Assembly: GCA_001304875.1 (NCBI GenBank)
Contig: BBZO01000007.1
Location: 1-64,000, forward strand
From: Clostridia bacterium UC5.1-2E3
GTDB taxonomy: Bacteria; Bacillota; Clostridia; Lachnospirales; Lachnospiraceae
Length of the DNA: 64,000 nt
Direction: 5' to 3'
The notes beneath the pieces are model-generated. The model saw only the letters and a program-made list of their open reading frames with translations. It was not told the origin of the DNA and ran no database searches. Each line of letters opens with the position of its first letter. The first letter of the stretch is position 1. A program made the position numbers and the translations under genes. Below, piece after piece: positions 1-8,978 of this stretch.

Positions 1-123
1 CTCGCCCGCCGCCTCGGTCTGCGCCTCGCCGGAGCCGGACGCGGATGTGCTGCCGCCTCCGCAGCCTGCCAGGGACAGGGCCATCACTGCTGCCAGTGCC
101 AATGCTGTTGCTCTTTTCTTCAT
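1..123 (-). CDS. Substrate-binding lipoprotein, N-terminus only (last gene of the sulfoquinovose operon)
   Basis: Only the first 41 codons lie in the window; the gene runs off the left edge. The visible part is a lipoprotein signal peptide: MKKR, a hydrophobic stretch, then the lipobox LAGC (Cys about residue 22) followed by a Gly/Ser-rich linker. A GAGGAGG ribosome site lies 8 bases before the ATG at 123. This layout is typical of the binding protein of an ABC or TRAP importer. It is the sixth gene in line after the sulfoquinovose enzymes and directly follows the TauE-like exporter, so I infer that it captures sulfoquinovose or its glycerol glycoside. The ligand-binding domain is not visible, so the transporter class is open. 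Confidence 0.6.
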   Translation of the reverse strand, partial: MKKRATALALAAVMALSLAGCGGGSTSASGSGEAQTEAAGE

Positions 124-186
124 AAAATAAGTCCTCCTCTTAAAAAATATATTTTTATTTTTTGTTTTCTCTCTCAGATCTCCGGG

Positions 187-945
187 CTATTTCACCAGCA
201 GGGAAATACCCGAGATAAACAGAAGAATATAGGTCAGGATCATAAAAAATCTCTGACTCATTCTCACATACAGTCTGCTGCCGATATACATTCCCGCGAA
301 CAGGAACGGCAGGGAGATGAGCTGTGTTATTAAAAGCCCGCCGGTCCAGAAGCCCGCGCGGATATCGTCGAGCATAATAAGCGTGTTGAGAAATATCCAC
401 ACCGTCGATATGGTCGCCCGAAAGCTCACCTTGTCCTTGATTTTTTTTGTCAGATAGCTGATGAGAAGCGGCCCCCCGGAGACAAATATGCCATGGACGA
501 TGCCTGCAAGCACGAGAATGACATAGCTGAACGGGGAATCGGCCGCCTGCGCCGCGCTCCGGCTCTCTGCGTTTTCATCCGCACCCTTTCTCCGGAGGGA
601 CAGGCCGCCCTGGATAGACAGCAGGATCACAAAGATTCCCAGCAGCTTGTAGAGAAGCTGCTCCTTCCCCTCGAACAATCCCTTTATGAGGATCCCAAGG
701 AGAATGCTGACGGCCATGACCGCCACGATCTTTTTTACTTCTTTCCAGCTGACGTGTTCCCTGTGACCCACGAACACGTAAATCCCCGACAGCAGCCCCA
801 GCACGTTGAGCACCGGTTTCGCCACGGAGTATCCCACCAGCATCAGGCTGGGAGGCATCGCCAGGATGGTCCCGGCGAAGCCTGTGATGCCCTGAATAAT
901 GTTGGCTAACAGTATGACCAGAAAAAACACGATATAATTTGTCAT
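187..945 (-). CDS. TauE/SafE family sulfonate exporter
   Basis: A 252-residue, very hydrophobic protein with about seven to eight membrane segments in two repeats. It has the TauE/SafE family features: a short first helix followed by a GITGFAGT loop (about residues 19-26) and a second half starting near residue 140 with a related GIVHGIFVSGGP loop. Members move organosulfonates or sulfite across the membrane. The gene is intact and lies 6 bases after the sulfoquinovosidase. In this operon the expected end product is the C3 sulfonate dihydroxypropanesulfonate, made by the SLA reductase, so export of that compound is the most economical role. Family assignment is firm; the substrate is inferred from context. 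Confidence 0.85.
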   Translation of the reverse strand: MTNYIVFFLVILLANIIQGITGFAGTILAMPPSLMLVGYSVAKPVLNVLGLLSGIYVFVGHREHVSWKEVKKIVAVMAVSILLGILIKGLFEGKEQLLYKLLGIFVILLSIQGGLSLRRKGADENAESRSAAQAADSPFSYVILVLAGIVHGIFVSGGPLLISYLTKKIKDKVSFRATISTVWIFLNTLIMLDDIRAGFWTGGLLITQLISLPFLFAGMYIGSRLYVRMSQRFFMILTYILLFISGISLLVK

Positions 946-951
946 TTCATC

Positions 952-2955
952 TTACTTCCCATGTTTTTTTCGTATCTCCTCAAACAGAGCCGCATACTGC
1001 GAGTCTTTTCTGTAAAATGCCGGCGTGTCGCCAAGCGGCGCAGGCACCTGGTGGGTTCCCTTTCCGTACTCTTCGCCGGTCCAGAAGTGGATCCACTGTC
1101 CTTCTGGCAGGTAGACCTCCCAGCTCTCCTTCTCCGCCAGGTAGACCGGAGCCACTAAAACATCCTCACCCAGCAGATACTCGTACTGGATGTTGTAGCA
1201 CGCCTCGTCGTCCTCGTTGTGGAGGAACAGCGGCCGCTGTACCGGGATGCCTCTCTTCGCGTTCTCCGCCACCAGCGTCTTCATGTAGGGAGCCAGCATG
1301 GTGTAAATGTCCACCAGCCTTGCCAGCCGCTCCATGCAGTCCTCGTCATCATAATACTGGAAATTTTCCTCCGGCCTGTTGCCCTCGTGGGTGCGCATCA
1401 CCGGTGTGAACGCCGCCATCTCCGCCCAGCGCAGGAACACTTCTTTTGTCCTCGTGTTTCCGAACAGGGAGGTATAGCCGCCGATGTCGCTGTGGGTGAG
1501 CCCGCAGCCGCTCATTCCGGCGCTCAGCGCCGCGCAGATCACAGTGGCCAGGCCGTCATGGATGGTAAAATCCACCGACTGGTCGCCGGCCCACAGGAGC
1601 GTACAGTATTTCTGGCTGCCCGTGCCACCGGCTCTCATGAAGTAGACCACCTCGCCCAGTTTCCCGGTCTCCTTAAGAGCGTCGTAGTTGCATTGCGCCA
1701 GAGCGCCGGCCAGTGGTTGTGCTCGATCATCGGGGATTTCCCGTTGTGCAGAACCAGATCGTCGGTGGGTAGATACTCGCCGAAGTCGGCCATCCAGCCG
1801 TCGATCCCGATGTCAAGGCTGTGCTTTTCACCACCTCGTTCTTGTACCACTCATAAGCCTCCGGGTTGGTGAAATCCACCACGCCGCAGTAGAACTCGCC
1901 GAAATCCACCAGATACTCGCTGCCGTCAGCCTTGGTGGCAAACACGCCCTTTTCTTTTCCTTCTTTATAAAGTTCTCCGTCGTTTACAAGGTACGGATTG
2001 ATATAGCCTAAGAATTTGATGCCTTTCTCGTGAAGCTCCCCGATGCGCTTTGGAAGGTCGGGATACATTTCCTTATGGAACTGCCAGTCCCACTGAAGGC
2101 GCTTTCCGAAGGAAGTCACCCGCTTTCCGCACCAGTCCTGGCACCAGAGGCCGGCCACCTTGACGCCGCGGTCCATGGTCTTTTCCAGAAGTCCGAAGGA
2201 TCTCTCGGTTCCGCCCTGGACTCCGACAATGAGACCGTTGTAAATCCAGTCGGGAAGCTCCGGCTGACGCCCGAAAAATTCGCTCTCCTTTTCCAGAAGC
2301 TTTATAAATGTTCCCGCCGCCTCGATGCGGATGGAGGCCGGAACCTCCCAGATCTGGAGCTCGTGGAAGTTCTCATTTCTGAAATCAAAATCTGCGTAGG
2401 CCGTGGAATCCACGTGCAGATAATAGTGTCTGCTGGACACAAACGTGGGCTGGGGGAAATTGGTGTTGTAGTAGTCGCCTCCCGCCTTGTTCTCCACGTC
2501 GGAGCGCCAGGTCACGTAGGTGGTCTTATCCCTTCCCACGCCGGCTCTGAGGTCCACAGCGGGAAATGTCTCCCCCGCAGATTGAAGTAGGACATCTGCT
2601 CGCCGCAGCCGTAGCACTTCTCATCCGCGCCGGCGTTTACCCGCAGCCAGAAACGGTTGATGGCCGGGTTCTTCTGCTCGAAGAAGATCTCCGCCAGATC
2701 GCCGTCCATGCAGACCTTCATGGTGATTTCCCCGTCCAGATCCAGGATCACATTCCCGTGCTCCTCTGCAGCCCCGGTCACGCGAAGGGGCCGCCGCTCC
2801 ACGACGTAGTCCTCGATTTTAAAGTTGCCGCGGTACATATCCACGGATTCCTCTCCGTATCCCACATACACCATCGGCTTGTCTTTCCTGTATTCCAGAA
2901 TGGTGTTCCCGCCGCTTTTAAGCGCAAACTCCATTCCGTTCAGAGTTAATTCCAT
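952..2955 (-). CDS. sftG: Sulfoquinovosidase, glycoside hydrolase family 31 (three frame breaks)
   Basis: Cleaves sulfoquinovosyl glycerol to free sulfoquinovose. Restoring one base near 2540, 1826 and 1697 gives a continuous protein of about 668 residues. It reads closely like E. coli YihQ: QDW and SFGKR followed two residues later by Trp, the nucleophile in GGWMADFGEYLPTD (about residue 388), the acid/base Asp in WAGDQSVD (about 455), and HSDIGGY about 36 residues later. The Arg of GKR, the Trp three residues on, and the Tyr of GGY match the sulfonate-binding Arg301, Trp304 and Tyr508 of YihQ. This makes it a true sulfoquinovosidase and not an ordinary alpha-glucosidase. MRTHEGNRP and the beta-sandwich C-terminus are also present. 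It sits between the isomerase and the exporter. The breaks are probably sequencing errors. Confidence 0.92.
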
Positions 2956-3021
2956 ACGCCTCTCCTTAATACTTAAGCTCCTTGTTCTCCCCCAGAAGTC
3001 CGGGATGCGCGCCCTGTCTGA

Positions 3022-3636
3022 TTAAGGTTCACGCTCCGGGTGGGCGATCACCCACTTATTTTTCTGGAGAAGCAGGCTTCCCTCCGGCTCCACGGCCTCC
3101 CCCTTGTTCTCCAGCGGGGTGTTGGTCCCTCTGGGAAGAATTACCACTCCCTTGAAGCCCTCGTCACAGACGCGGCAGGGGGAGAGGTGAAGCGTGGTCT
3201 GGTACATCTCGATGGCCGTCCCCCTGGGAACGAAAAACACTCTCGCATCCTCCACGCGATATGTATTGTCCTTTATCTCCCAGACGTGTCCCAGCACCAG
3301 CATGAAATCGGTGACTGCCACATTGATCTCGCTGCCCTTGTGGTACTCGAACCCGTTGTAGGTGGTGTTGCGGCCGTTGCAATAGCCGATCTCGATGTCC
3401 ATCCCGCCGTAGAGACCATTTTTCACCTGCTCCATAACCGGCAGGGCCTCCATCTCCGGGATAGAAGGCTTATATATGTTTCCGTTTTCCGGTATCTCCG
3501 TGCAGTTTTCCATGTACCCGATGAGCCCGGAGAAATCATATCCCGTGACCACGCGCCCGAAGGGAGCGAACGCCGGGTCAAACACGGAGGTCACCGGTAC
3601 GTCATTTACCTGATTGAGACGTTCTAAGAGTTCCAT
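3022..3636 (-). CDS. sftI: DUF4867 family protein, probable sulfoquinovose isomerase
   Basis: An intact 204-residue protein that looks like a compact cupin-type metal isomerase. Potential ligands include GFEYHKGSEIN (His about 98, Glu about 101), LGHVWEI and a late MYQTTLHLSPC segment. It matches my memory of DUF4867, the family reported as the sulfoquinovose-to-sulfofructose isomerase of the Firmicute transaldolase pathway. No classical sugar isomerase is otherwise present, and one is needed between the upstream-acting glycosidase and the downstream transaldolase. The gene lies 21 bases after the reductase and 66 before the sulfoquinovosidase. Ligand residues are read by eye, so the fold call is tentative; the role rests mainly on family memory plus operon logic. 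Confidence 0.75.
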   Translation of the reverse strand: MELLERLNQVNDVPVTSVFDPAFAPFGRVVTGYDFSGLIGYMENCTEIPENGNIYKPSIPEMEALPVMEQVKNGLYGGMDIEIGYCNGRNTTYNGFEYHKGSEINVAVTDFMLVLGHVWEIKDNTYRVEDARVFFVPRGTAIEMYQTTLHLSPCRVCDEGFKGVVILPRGTNTPLENKGEAVEPEGSLLLQKNKWVIAHPEREP

Positions 3637-3657
3637 ATGCTCCGCCTTTCCGTCACC

Positions 3658-4515
3658 TCAGTGACCTCTGACAATTTTGAATGTGGATCTCCAGTCGTCG
3701 GGACCCATGCCCTTGTCCATGGCTTCCTGGTAGACGCGCTGTACATTGGCCTCGCCCGGCATGTTTACGCCGCACTCCTCTGCCAGATTCATGCAGATGT
3801 TCACGTCCTTCGCCGCGTTGGCCAGGGAGAATGCGGTAGAGTAGTCCTCTGCAGCCAGCTTCTCGTGCTGGGTGTCCAGATAGAAGTTCTGACCGCCGCC
3901 GTAGGAGATGGCCGTGGCATAGTCGGGGATGGAGATGCCGTTTTTCTGTGCCAGAGTCAGTGTCTCGTTGACGCCGTTCTGAATCTGGGTTACCAGAGCG
4001 TTGTGACAGATCTTCATGACCAGACCCTTGCCGTTTCCGCCCATGCGGATAACATTCTCGCCCATGTAGAGGAGGATCGGACGCATCTTCTCGTAAACGT
4101 CCTCGTCTCCTCCCACATAGATTCCCAGCTTGCCGGCGATGGCTGCCGGCTTGGACTTCACCACCGGAGCGTCAATAAACTGTGCGCCGGTCTTTTTTAC
4201 CATCTCGGAGATCTCCACGGAAACGCTGGGATCGATGGTGCTCATGTCGATGCAGGTCTTGGAGCTGTTAAGCACGTCCACAATGCTCTCGTACACGCTT
4301 CTGGAATGCTCGGACTTGGGAACCATGGAGATGATGACGTCCGATTTCTCCGCCAGCTCTTTAGAGCTTTCGCAGGCCACCGCGCCCTTGCCGGCCAGAA
4401 GGTCTACCTTCTCTTTTACAAAGTCAAACACGTAAACCGTGTCGTCGTGCTTCTTCACAATGTTCTCGCTCATGGACTCGCCCATGATGCCGAGACCGAT
4501 AAATCCAATTTTCAT
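3658..4515 (-). CDS. 3-sulfolactaldehyde reductase (beta-hydroxyacid dehydrogenase family)
   Basis: An intact 285-residue member of the 3-hydroxyisobutyrate dehydrogenase family. The Rossmann motif GFIGLGIMG is at residues 4-11, the substrate-site motif near 116-130 (DAPVVKSKPAAIAG), and the catalytic Lys168 and Asn172 in GKGLVMKICHN. The end, with DDWRSTFKIV, resembles the tail of E. coli YihU (DWSAILEQV), the reductase that turns sulfolactaldehyde into 2,3-dihydroxypropane-1-sulfonate while oxidising NADH. Here it would close the fermentation redox balance of sulfoquinovose. It lies 15 bases after the transaldolase. YihU has VGRTSANAI at the sulfonate-binding loop; here it is VVKSKPAAI, so sulfonate recognition must differ in detail. 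Confidence 0.82.
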   Translation of the reverse strand: MKIGFIGLGIMGESMSENIVKKHDDTVYVFDFVKEKVDLLAGKGAVACESSKELAEKSDVIISMVPKSEHSRSVYESIVDVLNSSKTCIDMSTIDPSVSVEISEMVKKTGAQFIDAPVVKSKPAAIAGKLGIYVGGDEDVYEKMRPILLYMGENVIRMGGNGKGLVMKICHNALVTQIQNGVNETLTLAQKNGISIPDYATAISYGGGQNFYLDTQHEKLAAEDYSTAFSLANAAKDVNICMNLAEECGVNMPGEANVQRVYQEAMDKGMGPDDWRSTFKIVRGH

Positions 4516-4530
4516 CGCGTGTCCCTCCGG

Positions 4531-5217
4531 CTATTCTGTGATGGTGTTGTCCCAGGCGTTGATAAAGGTCTCAAGTCCCTGGTTGGTGTAGGCGTGCTTC
4601 ATCATGTCCTGATATACCGCAAGACCGGTGGTCACGATGTCCGCTCCCGCCACCGCACAGTCCACCACCTGCTTCGGGGTGCGGATGGCCGCGCAGATGA
4701 TCTCGGTCTTTTTATAGAAACCATAATTTTTATAGATGTCAACAATGTCTTTGATGTACTGTCTGCAGTCCTCGCCGTTGGCTTCTTTCCAGCCGATGAA
4801 CGGGGAGACAAACAGAGAACCGTTCTTCGCCGGAAGAATGGCCTGGGACGGGGAAAAGATCAGAGTCACGTTGGTGCGGATCCCCATCTTTTCCAGCCTT
4901 CTGGCTGCGATGATGCCGGGCTCGATGGCCGGAATCTTTATGACGAAGTTGGGGCTGATGGAGGCAACCTTCTGGGCCATCTCCACCATGGCGTCCGCGT
5001 CGTCCAGATGCGGATTGATCTCAACGGAAACCGGGAACTTGTCCACTCCCTCGATTCCCTCTGCCTTAATCCACTCAGCAATATCAGTGATCGCCGTCAT
5101 AAACGGCTTCCCGCTCACCATAATGTGTCTCGGGTTGGTGGTCACACCGTCGATACCGAAGGTATTGTAGGCATACTTGATTTCATCAAGCTTCGCGCTG
5201 TCCAGGAAAAATTTCAT
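4531..5217 (-). CDS. sftT: 6-deoxy-6-sulfofructose transaldolase
   Basis: An intact 228-residue short transaldolase of the TalB-like/FSA fold. GVTTNPR is at residues 24-30 and the Schiff-base lysine is Lys94 in FVIKIPAIEPG. Members of this size usually transfer dihydroxyacetone or act as fructose-6-phosphate aldolases. With a sulfoquinovosidase, DUF4867 protein and SLA reductase next to it, the expected reaction is cleavage of sulfofructose to 3-sulfolactaldehyde, with the C3 ketol passed to glyceraldehyde-3-phosphate to give fructose-6-phosphate. It is the first gene of the operon, 116 bases behind a near-consensus promoter, with a GGAGGAAG ribosome site. The chief alternative is a generic TalC; context argues against it. 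Confidence 0.88.
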   Translation of the reverse strand: MKFFLDSAKLDEIKYAYNTFGIDGVTTNPRHIMVSGKPFMTAITDIAEWIKAEGIEGVDKFPVSVEINPHLDDADAMVEMAQKVASISPNFVIKIPAIEPGIIAARRLEKMGIRTNVTLIFSPSQAILPAKNGSLFVSPFIGWKEANGEDCRQYIKDIVDIYKNYGFYKKTEIICAAIRTPKQVVDCAVAGADIVTTGLAVYQDMMKHAYTNQGLETFINAWDNTITE

Positions 5218-5276
5218 AGCTGCTTCCTCCTCTTTCTTCTTTTTAATAAATTGAATTAACTATATGTTTTCCAGTG

Positions 5277-5326
5277 GTAAGCCGTCATGGTTTTTGTCGC
5301 TAATTCCAGCAGTATACGCGGCTTAC
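5277..5326. promoter_or_regulatory. Inverted repeat at the start of the sulfoquinovose operon
   Basis: GTAAGCCG (5277-5284) and CGGCTTAC (5319-5326) form a perfect 8-base inverted repeat with a 34-base interval. The outer arm coincides with the predicted transcription start. It could be a two-site operator or a 5' leader stem in the mRNA. No regulator gene for it is in the window. Confidence 0.45.
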
Positions 5327-5332
5327 AGATAT

Positions 5333-5361
5333 ATAATATGTCTATTTTGCACAAATGTCAA
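5333..5361 (-). promoter_or_regulatory. Sigma-A promoter of the sulfoquinovose operon
   Basis: On the minus strand TTGACA (5361-5356) and TATTAT (5338-5333) are separated by exactly 17 bases, close to consensus. They lie in an AT-rich 350-base gap before the transaldolase start. The only other content of the gap 5218-5490 is the inverted repeat next to the start site. Confidence 0.75.
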
Positions 5362-5490
5362 TCATGTAAATTCAAGTAATTTGTTTTTCGTTTACTTTGT
5401 TTAATTTTATTTAATCAATTTTTATACATTATTACAATTATACGCAGCTGTACGTTTTTGTTTCACGGGACGTGATTTCCCATGAAACGA

Positions 5491-5533
5491 AAAAAGCTGA
5501 GAGCCAGATCTTCTTTTCTGGCTTCTCAGCTTT
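5491..5533 (-). terminator. Rho-independent terminator after rny
   Basis: A long stem, AAAGCTGAGA with TCTCAGCTTT continued by AGCCAGA with TCTGGCT, is followed on the minus strand by six T. It lies about 45 bases after the rny stop codon. Confidence 0.85.
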
Positions 5534-5576
5534 ACTCTTTCGTTTTGATTCGTATTCTCTTTTTTCACTTCCGAGC

Positions 5577-7121
5577 TTACTTCGCGTAGTCGGTGGCGCG
5601 GGATTCGCGGATCACGTTGACCTTGATCTGGCCCGGGTAATCCAGGTCGTTCTCGATACGCTTCGAGATTTCTCTGGCCATCAGAACCATATCATCGTCG
5701 GATACCTGCTCCGGAATTACCATGATACGCACCTCGCGGCCCGCCTGGATCGCGAAGGACTTGTCCACTCCCTTGAAGGAGTTGGTGATATCTTCTAACT
5801 GTTTTAAGCGATTTGTGTATGTCTCCAGAGTCTCCCGCCTTGCGCCAGGTCTCGCCGCAGAAATCGTGTCGGCAGCCTGAACGAGACATGCGATGAGGCT
5901 CTCGGGCTCAACGTCTCCATGATGGGACTCCACAGCGTTGATAACCACCGCGGATTCCTTGTACTTTCTGCACAGCTCGGAACCAAGCTGCACATGGGAA
6001 CCTTCCATCTCATGGTCAACGGATTTACCAATGTCATGTAACAAACCGGCGCGCTTCGCCGTGCGGACATCTGCTCCAACCTCCGCCGCCAGAAGCCCGG
6101 CTAACTGGGCCACCTCGATGGAGTGTTTCAGTGCGTTCTGTCCATAACTTGTTCTGAATTTCATCTTACCCAGAAGCTTGACAAGCTCCGGATGTATTCC
6201 GTGGATGCCCACCTCCAGTGTGGCGGCTTCTCCCTCTTCGCGCATCATGCTCTCAACTTCACGCTGCGCTTTTTCTACCATTTCCTCAATTCTGGCCGGA
6301 TGGATACGTCCGTCTACGATCAGGCGCTCCAGAGCGATTCTGGCCACCTCTCTGCGGATCGGATCGAATCCGGATAATACGACTGCCTCCGGGGTGTCAT
6401 CGATGATCAGCTCTACGCCGGTCATGGTCTCGAGAGTACGGATGTTGCGGCCCTCGCGGCCGATGATGCGTCCCTTCATCTCGTCGTTGGGAAGCTGGAC
6501 AACGGATACCGTGGTCTCGGCCACATGGTCTGCCGCACATCGCTGGATGGCGGTCACCACATAATCCTTGGCCTTCTTATCCGCTTCCTCTTTGGCTTTG
6601 TTTTCCAGTTCCTTGATCAGTTTTGCAGTGTCATGCTTTACATCGTCTTCAACAGATTTTAAAAGATATTCTTTCGCTTGCTCGGAGGTGAGACCGGAAA
6701 TACGTTCCAGTTCCTGCATCCCTTTTTCGTGTAATTGCTCCACTTCAGCAGTTTTCTTCTTCAGGGATTCCTCTTTTGCCGTGAGACTCTGCTCTTTTCT
6801 CTCGAGAGCCTCGGACTTTTTGTCCACATTCTCTTCTTTGTTCAGTACGCGCCGCTCGTAGCGCTGAAGCTCAGCCCGCCTTTCCTTGATCTCCCGGTCC
6901 AGCTCGTTCTTCGCCTTCAGGGATTCTTCCTTTGCTTCAAGGAGAGCTTCTCGCTTCTTTGTCTCTGCCGTCTTCAATGCTTCATCTATTATTTCCCTTG
7001 ATTTTTCTTCCGCACTGCCGATCTTGGACTCGTAGGAGTTTTTGCGATAGGCAATGGCCACAAACCAAGTAATAACAGCTACAATAACACCTGTAATGAT
7101 GGGAGTTATTATTTGTGACAC
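5577..7121 (-). CDS. rny: Ribonuclease Y
   Basis: An intact 514-residue membrane-anchored endoribonuclease that starts mRNA decay. It has an N-terminal membrane helix (about residues 4-24), a long charged coiled coil to about 190, a KH domain with [14 protein letters not shown] (about 215), and an HD domain with [12 protein letters not shown] (about 360). The length is that of the family. The start is GTG at 7121 behind a GGAGGTG ribosome site. It follows recX by 115 bases but has its own promoter in that gap and its own terminator. The rny-recX-recA neighbourhood is usual in clostridia. Confidence 0.97.
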   Translation of the reverse strand: MSQIITPIITGVIVAVITWFVAIAYRKNSYESKIGSAEEKSREIIDEALKTAETKKREALLEAKEESLKAKNELDREIKERRAELQRYERRVLNKEENVDKKSEALERKEQSLTAKEESLKKKTAEVEQLHEKGMQELERISGLTSEQAKEYLLKSVEDDVKHDTAKLIKELENKAKEEADKKAKDYVVTAIQRCAADHVAETTVSVVQLPNDEMKGRIIGREGRNIRTLETMTGVELIIDDTPEAVVLSGFDPIRREVARIALERLIVDGRIHPARIEEMVEKAQREVESMMREEGEAATLEVGIHGIHPELVKLLGKMKFRTSYGQNALKHSIEVAQLAGLLAAEVGADVRTAKRAGLLHDIGKSVDHEMEGSHVQLGSELCRKYKESAVVINAVESHHGDVEPESLIACLVQAADTISAARPGARRETLETYTNRLKQLEDITNSFKGVDKSFAIQAGREVRIMVIPEQVSDDDMVLMAREISKRIENDLDYPGQIKVNVIRESRATDYAK

Positions 7122-7171
7122 AGGAGCACCTCCTTATTTAGTTTTCATTGTACGAAAAATACAACACTTCA

Positions 7172-7200
7172 ATTTTAAACCGTTTTATGCATTATGTCAA
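7172..7200 (-). promoter_or_regulatory. Promoter of rny
   Basis: TTGACA (7200-7195), a 17-base spacer and TAAAAT (7177-7172) on the minus strand, about 50 bases before the rny start. Confidence 0.7.
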
Positions 7201-7236
7201 GTATTTAGGGCCTGGAATGGAAACCTTGTGCGCTTC

Positions 7237-7854
7237 CTACAAAACATCGTCGAAATCAAAGTCCCGCCCCATCGCACGGCGGATGACATCGCCGGAAAAT
7301 CCCCGGCGGGCCAGGAAAGCCGCCGCGCGTCTGCGCTCCGCCGGATCCGCCTGCTCCGGGTCGTAATGCTTCTTTCTGAGAAGCGCCCGTGCCTTCTCCG
7401 TCTCGTCCCCGCCGCTTTCGCCTGCCAGGCGGTTCACCGTCTCGCGGTCGATGCCCTTTCTCCTAAGCTCCGCGGCCAGCTGACGCACGCTCTTTTTGTC
7501 CCCGTAAATCTCGAAATACCGGGCGGCATAGTCATCGTCGTCGATATAGTGGTACCGCTTTGCAAACGCCACGGCCTCGTCGATAGCCTGCTGAGGATAG
7601 AGGGCCTCCCCCAGCTTTCTGCGGATCTCAAGCTCCGTGCGGGAGGTGCTTTTCAGCAGATGGAGCATCCGCTCCCTGGCGCGGCGGCAGAGCACCTCGT
7701 CCATGATCTGGCTGTAGAGCTCCTGCGCCAGCTCCTCCCCTTCCTCGATATGAAAGCGCTTAATCTCTCCGTTATATAAGACGAAGGCGAAGCTCCCGTC
7801 CAGATAGACCTTGCTCCGCCTCTTATCCGCCGGTGTGATGCCGCTGACAATCAT
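7237..7854 (-). CDS. recX: Regulatory protein RecX
   Basis: An intact 205-residue alpha-helical protein. It has the RecX repeats: ARERMLHLLKSTSRTELEIRRKL (first three-helix unit, residues about 58-80), a central YIDDDDYAARYFE segment and SVRQLAAELRRKGI. RecX caps and disassembles RecA filaments. It starts 3 bases after the recA stop, so the two genes are co-transcribed and share the LexA-controlled promoter. Confidence 0.93.
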   Translation of the reverse strand: MIVSGITPADKRRSKVYLDGSFAFVLYNGEIKRFHIEEGEELAQELYSQIMDEVLCRRARERMLHLLKSTSRTELEIRRKLGEALYPQQAIDEAVAFAKRYHYIDDDDYAARYFEIYGDKKSVRQLAAELRRKGIDRETVNRLAGESGGDETEKARALLRKKHYDPEQADPAERRRAAAFLARRGFSGDVIRRAMGRDFDFDDVL

Positions 7855-7857
7855 GCC

Positions 7858-8909
7858 TTACGCCTCATCCTGCGCGCTGCTCTCCGCCGGAGTCTCCGTT
7901 TCCGCTCCCTCCCCGGCGATGAGTCCGTAATGGATGCGCACTTTTCTGTCGATCTCGTCGCGGATGGCCGGGTTCTCCGCCAGGAAAATCTTCGCGTTCT
8001 CACGGCCCTGGCCGATCTTCGCGCCGTTGTAGGCGTACCAGGCGCCGCTCTTTTCCACGATGTTCTCCTTGGCAGCCAGATCCAGGATATCTCCCTCCCG
8101 GGAAATTCCCTTGCCGAACATGATGTCAAACTCCGCCTCCTTGAACGGCGGGGCAATCTTATTCTTCACAACCTTGATGCGGACGCGGTTTCCGATCATC
8201 TCACCGCCCTGCTTGAGCGTCTCGATCCTTCTCACATCCATGCGGACGGACGAGTAGAACTTCAGCGCACGGCCGCCGGTGGTGACCTCGGGATTTCCGA
8301 ACATCACGCCCACCTTCTCGCGCAGCTGGTTGATGAAAATAACGATACAGTTGGACTTGCTGATGACTGCGGTCAGCTTTCTCAGTGCCTGGGACATGAG
8401 GCGGGCCTGCAGTCCCACATGGGAATCGCCCATCTCGCCGTCGATCTCCGCCTTGGGCACCAGGCCGCCACGGAGTCCACGATGACAATGTCCACCGCAC
8501 CGGAGCGCACCATGGTCTCGGTGATCTCCAGCGCCTGCTCGCCGTTATCCGGCTGGGAGATGTAGAGATTATCCACGTCCACGCCGATATTTCTCGCATA
8601 GACCGGATCCAGCGCGTGCTCTGCGTCGATGAATCCGGCGATGCCGCCCTGCTTCTGCACCTCAGCCACCATGTGAAGCGCCACGGTGGTCTTACCGCTG
8701 GACTCCGGGCCGTAGACCTCGATGATCCTTCCCCTCGGAACGCCGCCCAGTCCCAGGGCGATATCCAGGCTCAGGGAGCCGGTGGGGACGGTCTCTATAT
8801 TCATATTCGCGGTGGAATCGCCCAGCTTCATCACGGAGCCCTTGCCGTAGGCCTTCTCGATCTGGGTCAGCGCCGCATCCAGTGCTTTTAATTTATCGTC
8901 TCTGTTCAT
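7858..8909 (-). CDS. recA: Recombinase RecA (one frame break)
   Basis: The strand-exchange and SOS co-protease protein. Walker A GPESSGKT is at residues 67-74, the family LAVDS-type stretch is [11 protein letters not shown], and the DNA-binding loops include [19 protein letters not shown] and [13 protein letters not shown]. The frame breaks near 8463: VDSVAAWCP appears where VDSVAALVP is expected, meaning one C has been lost from GCCCTG. One base restores about 350 residues, the usual size. Because RecA is important and the rest is perfectly conserved, the break is almost certainly a sequence error. The start is ATG 8909 behind GGAGGATAAG. Confidence 0.96.
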
Positions 8910-8924
8910 TCTTATCCTCCATGT

Positions 8925-8937
8925 CGAACATGCGTTC
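8925..8937. promoter_or_regulatory. LexA/DinR SOS box of recA
   Basis: CGAACATGCGTTC fits the Gram-positive SOS consensus CGAAC-N4-GTTC. It sits just after the -10 element and 16 bases before the recA start, so bound LexA would block elongation or open-complex formation. Confidence 0.88.
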
Positions 8938-8949
8938 TTTTATGTTCTA

Positions 8950-8978
8950 ATCATAGTATAGTTGTGCCCAAATGTCAA
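8950..8978 (-). promoter_or_regulatory. recA: Promoter of recA-recX
   Basis: TTGACA (8978-8973), a 17-base spacer and TATGAT (8955-8950) on the minus strand, with the LexA box immediately downstream. Confidence 0.8.

Noticed and set aside
3637-5259. A 540-codon open frame on the plus strand opposite the isomerase, reductase and transaldolase genes
   Set aside because: It lies wholly antisense to three genes with clear motifs and operon spacing; its composition is that of a reverse-strand shadow of GC-rich codons, and it has no recognisable domain.
7858-8909. Programmed frameshift or intein in recA
   Set aside because: The break costs exactly one C in a CCC run, no slippery heptamer or stem is present, and the same kind of loss is found in dozens of unrelated genes.
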